Origin: Bog-756 sp963703145
Lineage (GTDB): Bacteria > Actinomycetota > Acidimicrobiia > Acidimicrobiales > RAAP-2
DNA: 64,000 nt
Assembly: GCA_963703145.1 (NCBI GenBank)
Contig: OY969793.1
Span: forward strand, 682,001 to 746,000
Reading direction: 5' to 3'
The notes under the pieces were generated by a model that searched no databases, was not told where the DNA came from, and saw only the letters and a list, made by a program, of their open reading frames with translations. Below are positions 50,406-58,951 of the stretch, one piece after another (position 1 is the stretch's first letter; every line of letters begins with the position of its first letter). A program made the position numbers and the translations under genes.

Positions 50406-51518
50406 ATGGCATCAAGGGATGGGACGACAAGGCAGCGCAGCCGACACCCCCGGATCAGGCGGCCCGTTCCGAGGAGCAGGCGGTCGGGCCTCGCGCTAGG
50501 AGTGACCGTGGCCGCGATCAGTCTCCTGCTTGGTGCCTGCGGGAACTCAGGGTCGGTGACCTCGACGATGGTGGCGACCACCCCTACGACACCCAACACC
50601 AACACGGTGCCTGCACCATCGGATGCCGTGGCCAGTGCTGGCTGTGGCTCGTCGGCCGCACCGGGCACCGTCACCCTGACGCCCATCATCAGCGGCAAGG
50701 TTCGAACCTCCATCGTGCACCTGCCCACGGGCTACCAGGTCTCGAGCCCGGTGGCCCTGGTGATCAATATGCACGGTAGCCAGTCCACGGCCCTCCAGCA
50801 GATGGGTCTCACCGGCATGAACGCCACGGCCGACGCCGACACCTTCATCGTGGCCTATCCCCAGGGTGACATCCCTGCCGCCGCCGGCTACGAGTGGAAC
50901 GTCCCCGGCCAGCCCCTGTTTGGGGGCCAGGCGGTCCCCGCCGGATCGCCCGATGATGTGGCGTTCATCACCCAACTGGTCACATTGCTCGAGCAGAAGT
51001 ACTGCGTCGACACCAACCGGGTCTATGCCACCGGCTTCTCCGGTGGCGCCCGGATGGCCAGCCAGCTGGGCTGTGACGCGTCGAGCGTGTTCGCCGCCAT
51101 CGCTCCGGTCAGCGGGCTCCGCCTCCCGACCCCGTGTCCGTCGACCCGGCCGGTGCCCGTGGTGTCGTTCCACGGCACCGCTGATCCGGTCGACCCGTAC
51201 GCCGGCAACGGCCAGCAGTACTGGACCTACAGCGTGCCGGTGGCCGCCCAGCGATGGGGGACCCACAACGGCTGTGCGCCCACCCCCCAACACCGCCAGG
51301 CCGATGCCGGTGTGGTCCTCACCGAGTACGCACCCTGCTCTGCCAACGCCGTGGTGGACCTCTACTCGATCACTGGCGAGGGCCACGAGTGGCCTGGGGG
51401 GCCGCACTTGCCCCGAGCGATCACCCGGGTGCTCGGCCCACAGTCCAGCGCCATCAGTGCCAACCAGGTGATGTGGTCGTTCTTCATGGCCCATCCGCTA
51501 CCCCGAGGCGGTGCATGA
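50406..51518 (+). CDS. Lipoprotein polyhydroxybutyrate-depolymerase-like esterase
   Basis: 370 aa from the ATG at 50406 (GGGAGGCGG upstream). A lipoprotein signal ends at the lipobox LLGAC with Cys45. The esterase domain has VALVINMHGSQSTALQQM (oxyanion loop) and VYATGFSGGARMASQLGCD with catalytic Ser212. VVSFHGTADPVDPY gives the Asp region, and TGEGHEWPGG the His. This is the PHB-depolymerase/LpqC type, also found in feruloyl and acetylxylan esterases. It would act on the outer face of the membrane. The frame open to 50208 lacks any signal character. Substrate unknown. Confidence 0.85.
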   Translation: MASRDGTTRQRSRHPRIRRPVPRSRRSGLALGVTVAAISLLLGACGNSGSVTSTMVATTPTTPNTNTVPAPSDAVASAGCGSSAAPGTVTLTPIISGKVRTSIVHLPTGYQVSSPVALVINMHGSQSTALQQMGLTGMNATADADTFIVAYPQGDIPAAAGYEWNVPGQPLFGGQAVPAGSPDDVAFITQLVTLLEQKYCVDTNRVYATGFSGGARMASQLGCDASSVFAAIAPVSGLRLPTPCPSTRPVPVVSFHGTADPVDPYAGNGQQYWTYSVPVAAQRWGTHNGCAPTPQHRQADAGVVLTEYAPCSANAVVDLYSITGEGHEWPGGPHLPRAITRVLGPQSSAISANQVMWSFFMAHPLPRGGA

Positions 51519-51605
51519 GTCCCTGGTGGAGGCGGTAAAGGATCAACTGCGGCATGCCGATGCCACAAGTGGATCGTCCGACCCTTCCGAAGGTGAGCCC
51601 AACTG

Positions 51606-52799
51606 ATGAGTGACATGTCGCAGGGACCGGGGTGGTGGTTGGCCTCCGACGGAAAGTGGTATCCGCCCGAGGCCCAGCCCGACTGGTCGAGCCAGGCTCA
51701 GCCCCCAACGTTCCAGCAGCAGCTCCCACCCCTCGGCCACGCCGAGGATGCCCTGGCCAGTTGGGCGCCGACCAAAGCCCAGCCGATGTACGCACCGGCA
51801 CCCGAGATGGTAGCGGCCCACACCGTCCCCGGCGGCTATCCAAATCCCGAGAGCTTCCAGGGCCCGGCAACCGTGGGCTTTCCTCCGGCCGGGAGCGGGC
51901 ACCAGCCGATCAGCCAGCCGATCATGACCACCTCGTCCGGAGGCCGGTTTTCCCGAGGCATCCGGCTGGTGGGCGTGGGGTTCGCCATGGCCCGAGACGA
52001 GCCCGGATTGATGATGGTGCCGATCATCGCCTTCTTCGTCCAGATGGTGATCATTGGATTGGCGACACTGGCCGTCTGGCCATCCCTCGAGGCGGCGAGG
52101 AACGCAGCCGGCTCGGACGGGAGCGGTCTTGTCCATCTGACGCCCTCGCAATGGGCCATCATGGTGGCTGCCGGCGTTGCCACCATGTTCGTCTCGGTGG
52201 TGTCCCACGCCACCATCATCGCCAGGGTGATGGCCCACTTCCACGGCCAAGAGGTGAGCAACACCAAAGCGGCCCGCGCCGCGCTGACCAAGAGCCCGCA
52301 ACTGTTTGCTTGGGCGTTCATCAACTACGTCGTGGTAAGCGTTCTGCGCAGCTTCTCAAACCGGGGGATCCTCGGCGCGATCGTGGGCTCGCTTCTGCGG
52401 GCCGGGTGGATGCTGGCCAGCTTCTTCGTGGTGCCGGTGATTCTCTTCGAGGACAAGGGTGCGATTGCCGCCATCAAGCGCTCAGTGCACCTGTGCCGGA
52501 GCCGCTGGGGCGAGAACATCGTCGGCAATGGGGCCCTCGGGTTGATTGGGATCGCGGCCCTGCTCCTCGACGTCGCTGTAGCCGTCCTGGTGGGCTCGGT
52601 GTTCGCCCCACTCGGCGTGGCTGTCGGGATGCTCGGCCTGATCATCATCCTGCTGGTCCTGACCGTGGCCTCGGGAGCATTCAATGCTGCGCTGTACTGG
52701 TTCGCCGTCACCGAACAGGCGCCCGGCCAGTACTCCCTCGGCGACCTGCAGTCGGCCTACCGCCCGAAGCCCAAGAGGACCGGGATCTACGGGTTCTAA
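51606..52799 (+). CDS. Multi-TM protein with GPGWW...DGKWYPP N-terminus (DUF6159-like)
   Basis: 397 aa. Residues 7-21 (GPGWWLASDGKWYPP) form the tryptophan-rich motif common in Acidimicrobiia, followed by a Pro/Gln-rich linker of about 90 residues. The remaining part has six hydrophobic segments: PIIAFFVQMVIIGLATLAVW, WAIMVAAGVATMFVSVV, and SVLRSFSNRGILGAIVGSLLRAGWMLASFFVVPVILFEDKGAIAAIKRSVHLCRSRWGENIVGNGA, which resembles DUF6159. Function is unknown. The order, with a DUF2510-like protein next, suggests a shared role at the envelope. ATG at 51606. Confidence 0.7.
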   Translation: MSDMSQGPGWWLASDGKWYPPEAQPDWSSQAQPPTFQQQLPPLGHAEDALASWAPTKAQPMYAPAPEMVAAHTVPGGYPNPESFQGPATVGFPPAGSGHQPISQPIMTTSSGGRFSRGIRLVGVGFAMARDEPGLMMVPIIAFFVQMVIIGLATLAVWPSLEAARNAAGSDGSGLVHLTPSQWAIMVAAGVATMFVSVVSHATIIARVMAHFHGQEVSNTKAARAALTKSPQLFAWAFINYVVVSVLRSFSNRGILGAIVGSLLRAGWMLASFFVVPVILFEDKGAIAAIKRSVHLCRSRWGENIVGNGALGLIGIAALLLDVAVAVLVGSVFAPLGVAVGMLGLIIILLVLTVASGAFNAALYWFAVTEQAPGQYSLGDLQSAYRPKPKRTGIYGF

Positions 52800-52884
52800 G
52801 CGCCGGCGGGAACCCTCGGGAACCCGAGGGGAAATTGGCACTGATGGTGACCCCGGCGTCACCAAGAGGAATAGAGTCGGGGGT

Positions 52885-53454
52885 GTGTACAACCTCAGCC
52901 CCGCAGAATGGGTCACCATCGGGCTGCTCTCGTGCTTGTGGGCATTCTTCGGCTACCGACTGTCCGAGAACGACCGCAAACGGCTCGGTCGGACCCCGTG
53001 GGGCCTGCCGTCGGCGGTCTGGGCCCTGTTCTGGTTCCTCTCGCTGCTCATTGGCGCAGGCCTCTACCTGATTGCGCACGCAAACGGCATCAGGCGTGCC
53101 CAGCAGCAGGGGATCGGCATCCCCGGCATGGGCGGACAGCCCCAGATGGGCCGGGCTCGTGCACCTGCCCGGGAGCTGTCGGTGTCGGACCAGTTTCCCG
53201 CCTACCCGCGGCCGGCGAACACGCAGTCACAACAGCCAGATCCGGTAGTCGAGGATCCCCAGCCGGTCACACCTCCAGCCGACGGGCAGTCGTTGAGCGG
53301 AGCTAGGCCGCAGTCACCGGCTGGATGGCACCCGGACCCGAGCGGGCGCTTCCACTACCGCTGGTGGGACGGCAACGAATGGACCTCGCAGGTGTCGATG
53401 GATGGTCAGCACCTCATCGACACCAATCCTGACCAGCGGATCGGGCCCTACTGA
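52885..53454 (+). CDS. Membrane protein with C-terminal DUF2510-like domain
   Basis: 189 aa from a GTG at 52885. Two TM segments (residues 9-27 and 45-67, with WVTIGLLSCLWAFFGYRL and AVWALFWFLSLLIGAGLYLIAH) precede a Pro/Gln-rich linker. The C-terminal domain reads AGWHPDPSGRFHYRWWDGNEWTSQVSMDG, the DUF2510 signature. The function of DUF2510 is unknown; it is an actinobacterial extracytoplasmic or cytosolic module. Gene spacing after the previous gene is 85 bp. The frame upstream to 52684 overlaps that gene and is not used. Confidence 0.7.
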   Translation: MYNLSPAEWVTIGLLSCLWAFFGYRLSENDRKRLGRTPWGLPSAVWALFWFLSLLIGAGLYLIAHANGIRRAQQQGIGIPGMGGQPQMGRARAPARELSVSDQFPAYPRPANTQSQQPDPVVEDPQPVTPPADGQSLSGARPQSPAGWHPDPSGRFHYRWWDGNEWTSQVSMDGQHLIDTNPDQRIGPY

Positions 53455-53642
53455 CCGACTGAAGAGTCAGAAGACCGAAGCGAACTCAGGCGACGTCGCG
53501 ATGGCCGAGTGCACGGAGCCGAGGCTTTCGTGTTGCCATGGCACCGGATGACTGCTGAAGCAGTTCGTCCACGCAGTCGTCGCACAGACGACCGAAGGTG
53601 CGGCCGATGTGGAGGAGTTTGCGGGTCTGACGGTTGACCCGG

Positions 53643-54029
53643 GTGATTGAGCCCTTCCAACCGCAGGCGAGGAGAGATGGCCTGCTTGGTCTGGCCACCA
53701 TGGCGGCAGCAACCGTTGCGGTCAGCCGCACGACTCGCCCGGCGGTAATTGCGGCAATGGCAGGGGCGGCACTGCTCGATCTCGACAAGCCCATGAAGCA
53801 TTTTGTCGGCGTCAACCCATTTCCGGCCCCCATTAGGCGCATCCACACCTGGGCCCAGAACGAGTCCCCGCTGGGCATGCGCAACGAGATCAGTTTCGGT
53901 GTGGCGTGCGCACTCGTTGATGGCGTCGTGGCCCTCACCAGTCGACATACGGGGCGTGAACGGGCGAAAGGTGGGCACGACATGCGGTCCTCGCCCCGCT
54001 CACCGGATCGAAACCCTCAAGGCGACTGA
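53643..54029 (+). CDS. Hypothetical protein, probably 5'-truncated (YdjM-like remnant?)
   Basis: About 128 aa from GTG at 53643. ATVAVSRTTRPAVIAAMAGAALLDLDKPMKHFVGVNPFP is a hydrophobic helix pair ending in a DLDKP motif, which recalls the DLDHP motif of membrane-bound metal-dependent hydrolases of the YdjM type; IHTWAQNESPLGMRNEISFGVACALVDGVV follows. The usual N-terminal half is missing, and an in-frame TGA lies just upstream, so this may be a decayed gene. A minus-strand frame across the same DNA looks less protein-like. Low confidence. Confidence 0.35.
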   Translation: MIEPFQPQARRDGLLGLATMAAATVAVSRTTRPAVIAAMAGAALLDLDKPMKHFVGVNPFPAPIRRIHTWAQNESPLGMRNEISFGVACALVDGVVALTSRHTGRERAKGGHDMRSSPRSPDRNPQGD

Positions 54030-54138
54030 GGTGAACCGCTCACAACCCACTACCCGGTGTGACAAACCGGGGATGTGATGACGCAGCTCCCAATGCGGCG
54101 ATCGTCTGACCGGAAGAAGACCAGCTCAGGATGCCCTT

Positions 54139-54196
54139 TCGGCAGATCGACGAATCTTTTCGGTTTTTCTCTCAAGTTCTGAAAGCAATCTGCCGA
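54139..54196. promoter_or_regulatory. Long-loop hairpin, 9-bp perfect stem
   Basis: TCGGCAGAT (54139-54147) and ATCTGCCGA (54188-54196) pair perfectly with a 40-nt loop. The loop contains the first CGGTTTTTCTCT repeat, so the repeat is enclosed by the stem. It might be an RNA structure or a protein site. Confidence 0.3.
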
Positions 54197-54222
54197 TGGT
54201 GGACGAGGGACGGTTTTTCTCT
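54161..54222. repeat. Direct repeat CGGTTTTTCTCT, two copies
   Basis: The 12-bp sequence occurs at 54161-54172 and 54211-54222, 50 bp from start to start. T-rich runs like this are rare in the rest of the window. Confidence 0.6.
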
Positions 54223-54941
54223 GCATGGCGGCCGTTGTTCCGACGTCGCTGGGTGTAGTGAAGCGAGGCCCGTTTTCCGTGCCAACACGCATCGCGGCAA
54301 GGCCGCAACCGTGTGTGGTGCGCTGACCTGGTCCGTTGGGTCAGTCACAAGGTGCCCTGTCATCCCGCGTTGGTGCTTCCTGTGGCAACACCTATTGCAG
54401 ACGCGGTACAACCCCTGTTCAGCTGGGACGTAGGGTTTCTCCTGAGAACGGGATAAGAAATCGCCTCGGGGCAGTTGATGCGGTCGACGGGGAAATGTCG
54501 ACCATCCATGCGACAGAAATACTGCTCTGTACCCATCGAGTAGATGTTTCAAACATCCAATCTTGGCCCTCGCTGTTATGTCCCGGCTCGGATGAGTTCG
54601 TGGTCTGTCACGGGAGCTTGACGGCTTTCAGCTCCGATCCGTACCGAGCCTCCACCGCAGGTAGCTGAGGTGCGCTGGTGCTCTCGTCGGCCATGGCCGC
54701 GCGCGGTGTTGCGACAGAAGTTCCGCACCATCTCGAGGTCGCTCACGATGAATTGGTTGTATGACCGCGCACATGTCCCGCGGCCTTCTTTGGTGGTTCT
54801 CCGGGATGTAACGCATATTTGTCGGCCGAGTTCATCTGGCTGTGACACATGCGGGCGGAAATGATCGCTGCCTAGACATGAATAGTTTCAATCAGTTACT
54901 GAAGAATAACTAAGTGAACCGTGCCCGGTTAATCAGAACAA

Positions 54942-55097
54942 GTGGCGGCCAACTCACCAAAGACCAATGGCCCCTCGGTTAACGGTATGTTCACGAAACT
55001 GGACCCCATCTCGCTTGCAGAACTCCAGGTGATGTTCCACAATCGGCGCAACATAGTGTCGGACTACCTGCTGGAAGTCCCCAATGCGAGCAGTTGA
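54942..55097 (+). CDS. Small open reading frame upstream of the polysaccharide operon
   Basis: 51 codons from GTG (54942), with an internal ATG at 54987 (36 aa). The C-terminal part reads FTKLDPISLAELQVMFHNRR followed by NIVSDYLLEVPNASS, which looks like ordinary amphipathic protein. No clear ribosome binding site is present and no family is recognised. It could be a remnant, a leader peptide or chance. Included because of its position and composition. Confidence 0.25.
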   Translation: MAANSPKTNGPSVNGMFTKLDPISLAELQVMFHNRRNIVSDYLLEVPNASS

Positions 55098-55258
55098 GCG
55101 GCGGAGATCTCTTGAACGGCACTTTTAGTGGCCGGACGCTGCCATTGAGTGGCTTTTGGGTACTGGGAGTGCTCACCGAGAGTGCTGAAGTTGGATGGCA
55201 ATATCGCTCTACGTCTCAAATGAGGTACTTCCTCGACACCTGAAAGGCGACAACCTAT

Positions 55259-56650
55259 ATGGGCAAGCGTATCGCTGTGATTGGCAGTGGTTACGTCGGG
55301 TCGGTGGTCGCTGCGTGCCTGGCCCACGTGGGCCACGACGTCATCGGCGTGGAGTCCGACGCCGCCAAGCTCCAGCAGCTGTCCTCAGGTGTCGCCCCCT
55401 TCCACGAGCCCGGCCTCAATCCACTGGTCAGCGCCGGTGTGACCTCGGGAAGCCTCCGGTTCACCAATGACTTCCAAGACGCCATGGACTCCTCCGACTT
55501 GGTCTTCGTCTGTGTCGGGACCCCGCCGGGCCCTGACGGCGAAGCCGACATGAGTGCCATCCGGGGGGTGGCCCGGTCCATCGCCCGGAATCTCCGGCAC
55601 TACCACGTGCTGATCACCAAGAGCACGGTGCCGATCGGGACCGGCTATTGGCTGGCCTCCCTGATCGAGGACATGGTGGGCCCCGAGGGCCGCCATCTCT
55701 TCGGCGTGGTGTCTAACCCGGAGTTCCTCCGGGAGGGCAACGCCGTCCAGGACTTCTTGCATCCCGACCGGGTGGTGCTGGGCAGCGATGACCCGACCGC
55801 CCTCGAGATCGCCGTCGACATGTACCGTCCCATCCTCGACCAGGCCATCCCCGGGGACGTGGGTCATCGCGACGTGGTCCCCCTGTTGCAGACCAAGCTG
55901 ACCACGGCCGAGATGATCAAGTACGCCTCGAACGCGTTCTTGGCCACCAAGATCAGCTTCGCCAACGAGATCGCCCGGCTGTGCGACTTCGTGGGGGCCG
56001 ACATCACCGAGGTCACCGCGGGCATGGGCCTCGACACCCGTATCGGCGGGCGCTTCCTCGATGCCGGCCTGGGCTGGGGCGGCTCCTGCTTCGGCAAGGA
56101 CTTGTCCGCCCTGATCAGCACGGCCGACGAGTACGGCTACCACCCCCGCATCCTCGAGGGTGCGGTGTCGGTGAACCAGTCCCAGCGCAAGTACGTCGTC
56201 GACGAGTTGTTGCGACAGCTCAAGACGCTCCGGGGTACCAAGATCTGCATCCTCGGTCTGGCCTTCAAGCCGGACACCGACGACCTGCGGGACTCGCCCG
56301 CTCTGGACGTGGCCAGCCGTCTGCTGGACAAGGGTGCCTTCGTCTCGGCCTTCGACCCGATGGTCCACGCCGTCCCCGACGTCCCCGACATCCGGCTCAT
56401 GCCCGATGCCCTGCGGGCGGCCGCCGACGCCGACGCCATCGTGCTGGCCACCGAGTGGCCCCAGTTCCTCAGCATCGACCTGGTCGAGCTGCGGGCGGCC
56501 ATGCGGGGGGACATGTTCTTCGACGGTCGCAACAACTTCGACCCCGCGCTGGTGCGAGCGGCCGGGTTCCGGTACGTCGGCATCGGGCGAGGGGTCTCGG
56601 CCTCGGCGTCCCGTTTCGCGCCGGCCCCAGACGGGGTGGTGGCCCCGTGA
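55259..56650 (+). CDS. ugd: UDP-glucose 6-dehydrogenase
   Basis: 463 aa. Oxidises UDP-glucose to UDP-glucuronate with 2 NAD, in the cytoplasm. The NAD-binding loop is VIGSGYVGSV (7-16). The central part has NPEFLREG (153-160), KYASNAFLATKISFANEI (221-238) and the catalytic Cys277 in GLGWGGSCFGKD. LGLAFKPDTDDLRDSPA follows in the C-terminal UDP-binding domain. ATG at 55259 is near-contiguous with the lower-GC region; its Shine-Dalgarno (GAAAGGCG) is rather far. First gene of the operon; its product feeds the epimerase or glycosyltransferases downstream. UDP- versus GDP-sugar specificity cannot be read from sequence, so a GDP-mannose dehydrogenase is a lesser alternative. Confidence 0.9.
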   Translation: MGKRIAVIGSGYVGSVVAACLAHVGHDVIGVESDAAKLQQLSSGVAPFHEPGLNPLVSAGVTSGSLRFTNDFQDAMDSSDLVFVCVGTPPGPDGEADMSAIRGVARSIARNLRHYHVLITKSTVPIGTGYWLASLIEDMVGPEGRHLFGVVSNPEFLREGNAVQDFLHPDRVVLGSDDPTALEIAVDMYRPILDQAIPGDVGHRDVVPLLQTKLTTAEMIKYASNAFLATKISFANEIARLCDFVGADITEVTAGMGLDTRIGGRFLDAGLGWGGSCFGKDLSALISTADEYGYHPRILEGAVSVNQSQRKYVVDELLRQLKTLRGTKICILGLAFKPDTDDLRDSPALDVASRLLDKGAFVSAFDPMVHAVPDVPDIRLMPDALRAAADADAIVLATEWPQFLSIDLVELRAAMRGDMFFDGRNNFDPALVRAAGFRYVGIGRGVSASASRFAPAPDGVVAP

Positions 56651-56726
56651 CCGCACGAGCCGGCTCGTTGCCAACCCCGCCGTGTCCTTCCCTGTCATCC
56701 GGCGGCCACCTTGAAAGCAGGCAGCC

Positions 56727-57794
56727 ATGGCTCTGACGGACGCCGAAACCGCACCGGTCACCGCGGAACGAACCGTCGACCTCAGTGTCGTCATCCCCCT
56801 CTACAACGAGGAGGAGAGCATCGACCTGGCCGTCGAAGAGGTCCTCGGTGTCCTCACCGACCTGCCGCTCATCTCCGAGCTCATCCTGGTCAACGACGGC
56901 AGCACCGATACGACGCTGGAGAAGGCCCTGGCCTGGCACGAGGCCGACCCCCGGGTTCGGGTCATCGAGTTCCGCCGCAACTTCGGCCAGACCGCCGGCA
57001 TCAGCGCCGGGTTCGAGCACGCCGCCGGTCGGGTGGTCGTGGTGATGGACGGTGACCAGCAGAACGATCCGGCCGATATCCCCACCCTCCTGGCGGCGCT
57101 GGAGGATGGCTACGACGTGGCCTCGGGTTGGCGCGCCGACCGCAAGGACAAGTTGCTCATGCGGCGGCTGCCGTCCAAAGCGGCCAATTCGCTCATCTCC
57201 AAGGTGACCGGCCTCAAACTCCATGACTACGGCTGCACCCTGAAGGCCTACGACCGAGAGGTGGTCGACCGCCTCGAGCTGTTCGGTGAGCTCCACCGGT
57301 TCATCCCGGCTCTGGCCCTCATCTCCGGCGCCAAGGTCATCGAGATCCCGGTCAACCACCGGGCCCGAGAGCACGGGAGCTCCAAGTACGGCATCTCGCG
57401 CCTGCCCCGGGTGGTGCTCGACCTGGTGACGGTCAAGTTCCTGATTGGCTACCGCCAGAAGCCCATGCAGTTCTTCGGCCGACTGTCGCTGGCCTCGGTC
57501 GGCGCGGCGGGTGTGGCCGGGACGGTGGCCGGGGTCCGGGCGCTGCGGGGGACCGGTCGCCATGCCCCGAGCCTGGCCACCCCGTTGCTGGTGGCGGGCG
57601 TGCAGTTCGCCTCGTTCGGCCTGATCGGGGAGATGCTCACCCGGCTGTACTTCAAGGACTCCGCCGCCCGGCCCTATGTGGTCCGGAGCGTGACCGGCGA
57701 CGGTTCGTCGACCCTGCGGGCCATGCCCGATCTCGAGGAGGGCGCCGGTGACGGTGGGGGGACGTCCATCGGGGGCGAAGTGGAGGCTGAGTGA
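56727..57794 (+). CDS. GT2 polyprenyl-phosphate glycosyltransferase (DPM1/ArnC-like)
   Basis: 355 aa. VDLSVVIPLYNEEESIDLAVEE (17-38), LILVNDGSTDTT (52-63), VVVVMDGDQQNDPADIP (103-119) with the metal-binding DGD, and KLHDYGCTLKAYDREVVDRL mark the polyprenyl-phosphate transferase group. Near the C-terminus VNHRAREHGSSKYGISRLPRVVLDLVTVKFLIGY is diagnostic, followed by two TM segments. It would attach a sugar to polyprenyl phosphate at the membrane. A disordered acidic tail follows. ATG at 56727; 4-bp overlap with the next gene indicates coupling. Confidence 0.9.
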   Translation: MALTDAETAPVTAERTVDLSVVIPLYNEEESIDLAVEEVLGVLTDLPLISELILVNDGSTDTTLEKALAWHEADPRVRVIEFRRNFGQTAGISAGFEHAAGRVVVVMDGDQQNDPADIPTLLAALEDGYDVASGWRADRKDKLLMRRLPSKAANSLISKVTGLKLHDYGCTLKAYDREVVDRLELFGELHRFIPALALISGAKVIEIPVNHRAREHGSSKYGISRLPRVVLDLVTVKFLIGYRQKPMQFFGRLSLASVGAAGVAGTVAGVRALRGTGRHAPSLATPLLVAGVQFASFGLIGEMLTRLYFKDSAARPYVVRSVTGDGSSTLRAMPDLEEGAGDGGGTSIGGEVEAE

Positions 57795-58951
57795 TCCGGC
57801 AGCACCCTCAGTCGTCGGCCTACGAGATGCTGGCTCCGCCCACACCGGTGGCGGAGCCGGATGCAGCGCCGATCCCACCCGAACCAGAAGCCGCCACCGA
57901 GGCCACCACGCCGGACGTCGTCGGGGCGCCCGTGCTTGCGCTGGCCGAGCCTCCGGCCAAGACCCGTCGGATTGCCCCGATGACCATCGTCCGCATCGTG
58001 GTGACTTTCGGGGCCTTCGCCCTGATCGCCCGCAAGGTCGGTTTCGGTGCGGTGTTCCACGCCCTGTCGGAGGCCAATCCGGCCCTGTTGGCCGCAGGGT
58101 ACGCCGTGGCCGTCATCACCATCTTGATCACCGTCCGCCAGTGGCACGGACTCGCCAACGCCAACGGGGTGCCGTGCGGCTATCGGCGTTGTCTCCATCT
58201 CGAACTGGGCGGTGACGTCTTCGACGCCGCCCTGCCCAGCTCCATCGGCGGCGATGTGGTGCGGGCCGCCTCTCTGGCCGAGACGCCCGACGAGCGGGTG
58301 CCGGCCGCCGCCTCGGTGGTCCTCCGGCGCCTGTGCAACTTCCCCGGCATGGTCTTCATCACCGCCGTGGGGCTGCTCGCCACCATCGACCTCGGCTACG
58401 CCGGCCGGATCCGCCCCTACGCCCTGGCCGTACTGGCGGGTGGTCTGGTCCTGGTGGGACTGACTCTCAGCACCGCACTCGGCCGGGTGAGCAAGTGGGG
58501 CATCCTCAAGCGAGGACCTGGGGTGGCGGTGGCCAAGCTGCTGGCCACCCTGCACGACTTCCGGGGCCAGCGACGCGATCTGGGCCGGGCAGCCCTTCGG
58601 GGTCTGGTGTTCTGGGTGTTCGTCGTGGCCAGCCAGTCCCTGTTCATCATGGCCGTCGGCATCCACGTGACCCTGGCCTACAGCGCCCTGGTCATCACCA
58701 CCGCCACGGCGGTCACCATGGTTCCCATCTCCCTCGGCGGCTACGGCCTCCGAGAGGGTGCCTTCGCCGCCTTCCTCGCCGCCGGCGGGCACGCCACCGG
58801 CGCCCAGGGGGCCGCCGTCGGCATCTGCATCACCGTCCAGACCCTGGCCCTCGGGGTGATCGGCATCCCCTTCTACCTGACCCTGCGCAAGACCCGGCGC
58901 TACCCGGTCGGCGTTCCCGCTCCCGCCGAGACGGCGTTGGGGGCGGCGTGA
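57791..58951 (+). CDS. Lysylphosphatidylglycerol synthase-type TM protein (UPF0104, flippase-like)
   Basis: 386 aa with about eight TM segments, starting with GTG that overlaps the previous stop (GTGA). The N-terminal 60 residues are Pro/Ala/Glu-rich and cytoplasmic. The first conserved block is IVRIVVTFGAFALIARKVGFGAVFHALSEANPALLAAGY, followed by LGGDVFDAALPSSIGGDVVRAASLA, typical of the LPG_synthase_TM/AglD family. These proteins are thought to move lipid-linked sugars or phospholipids across the membrane. In this operon it is a natural candidate to flip the polyprenyl-phospho-sugar made by the GT2. Confidence 0.85.
   Translation: MIRQHPQSSAYEMLAPPTPVAEPDAAPIPPEPEAATEATTPDVVGAPVLALAEPPAKTRRIAPMTIVRIVVTFGAFALIARKVGFGAVFHALSEANPALLAAGYAVAVITILITVRQWHGLANANGVPCGYRRCLHLELGGDVFDAALPSSIGGDVVRAASLAETPDERVPAAASVVLRRLCNFPGMVFITAVGLLATIDLGYAGRIRPYALAVLAGGLVLVGLTLSTALGRVSKWGILKRGPGVAVAKLLATLHDFRGQRRDLGRAALRGLVFWVFVVASQSLFIMAVGIHVTLAYSALVITTATAVTMVPISLGGYGLREGAFAAFLAAGGHATGAQGAAVGICITVQTLALGVIGIPFYLTLRKTRRYPVGVPAPAETALGAA

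Larger units (their letters stand above)
54030..55258. other. 1.2-kb lower-GC, almost gene-free region
   Basis: Visibly richer in A/T than the flanks, with many short open frames but no recognisable protein. It holds a 9-bp stem hairpin (54139-54196), a 12-bp direct repeat (54161, 54211), and one small open frame at its end (54942-55097). The opposite-strand frames 54172-54552 and 54576-54848 show no family motifs. It ends directly at the UDP-glucose dehydrogenase start, so it may carry the regulatory region of that operon. Confidence 0.5.

Noticed and set aside
53448..53983. Minus-strand open frames of about 165-176 codons
   Set aside because: Serine/arginine-rich without structure; the plus-strand frame over the same DNA has a hydrophobic helix pair and a DLDKP motif.
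54172..54848. Minus-strand open frames 54172-54552 and 54576-54848 as genes
   Set aside because: No recognisable motif, no ribosome binding site, and codon use unlike neighbours; treated as chance frames in a gene-poor region.
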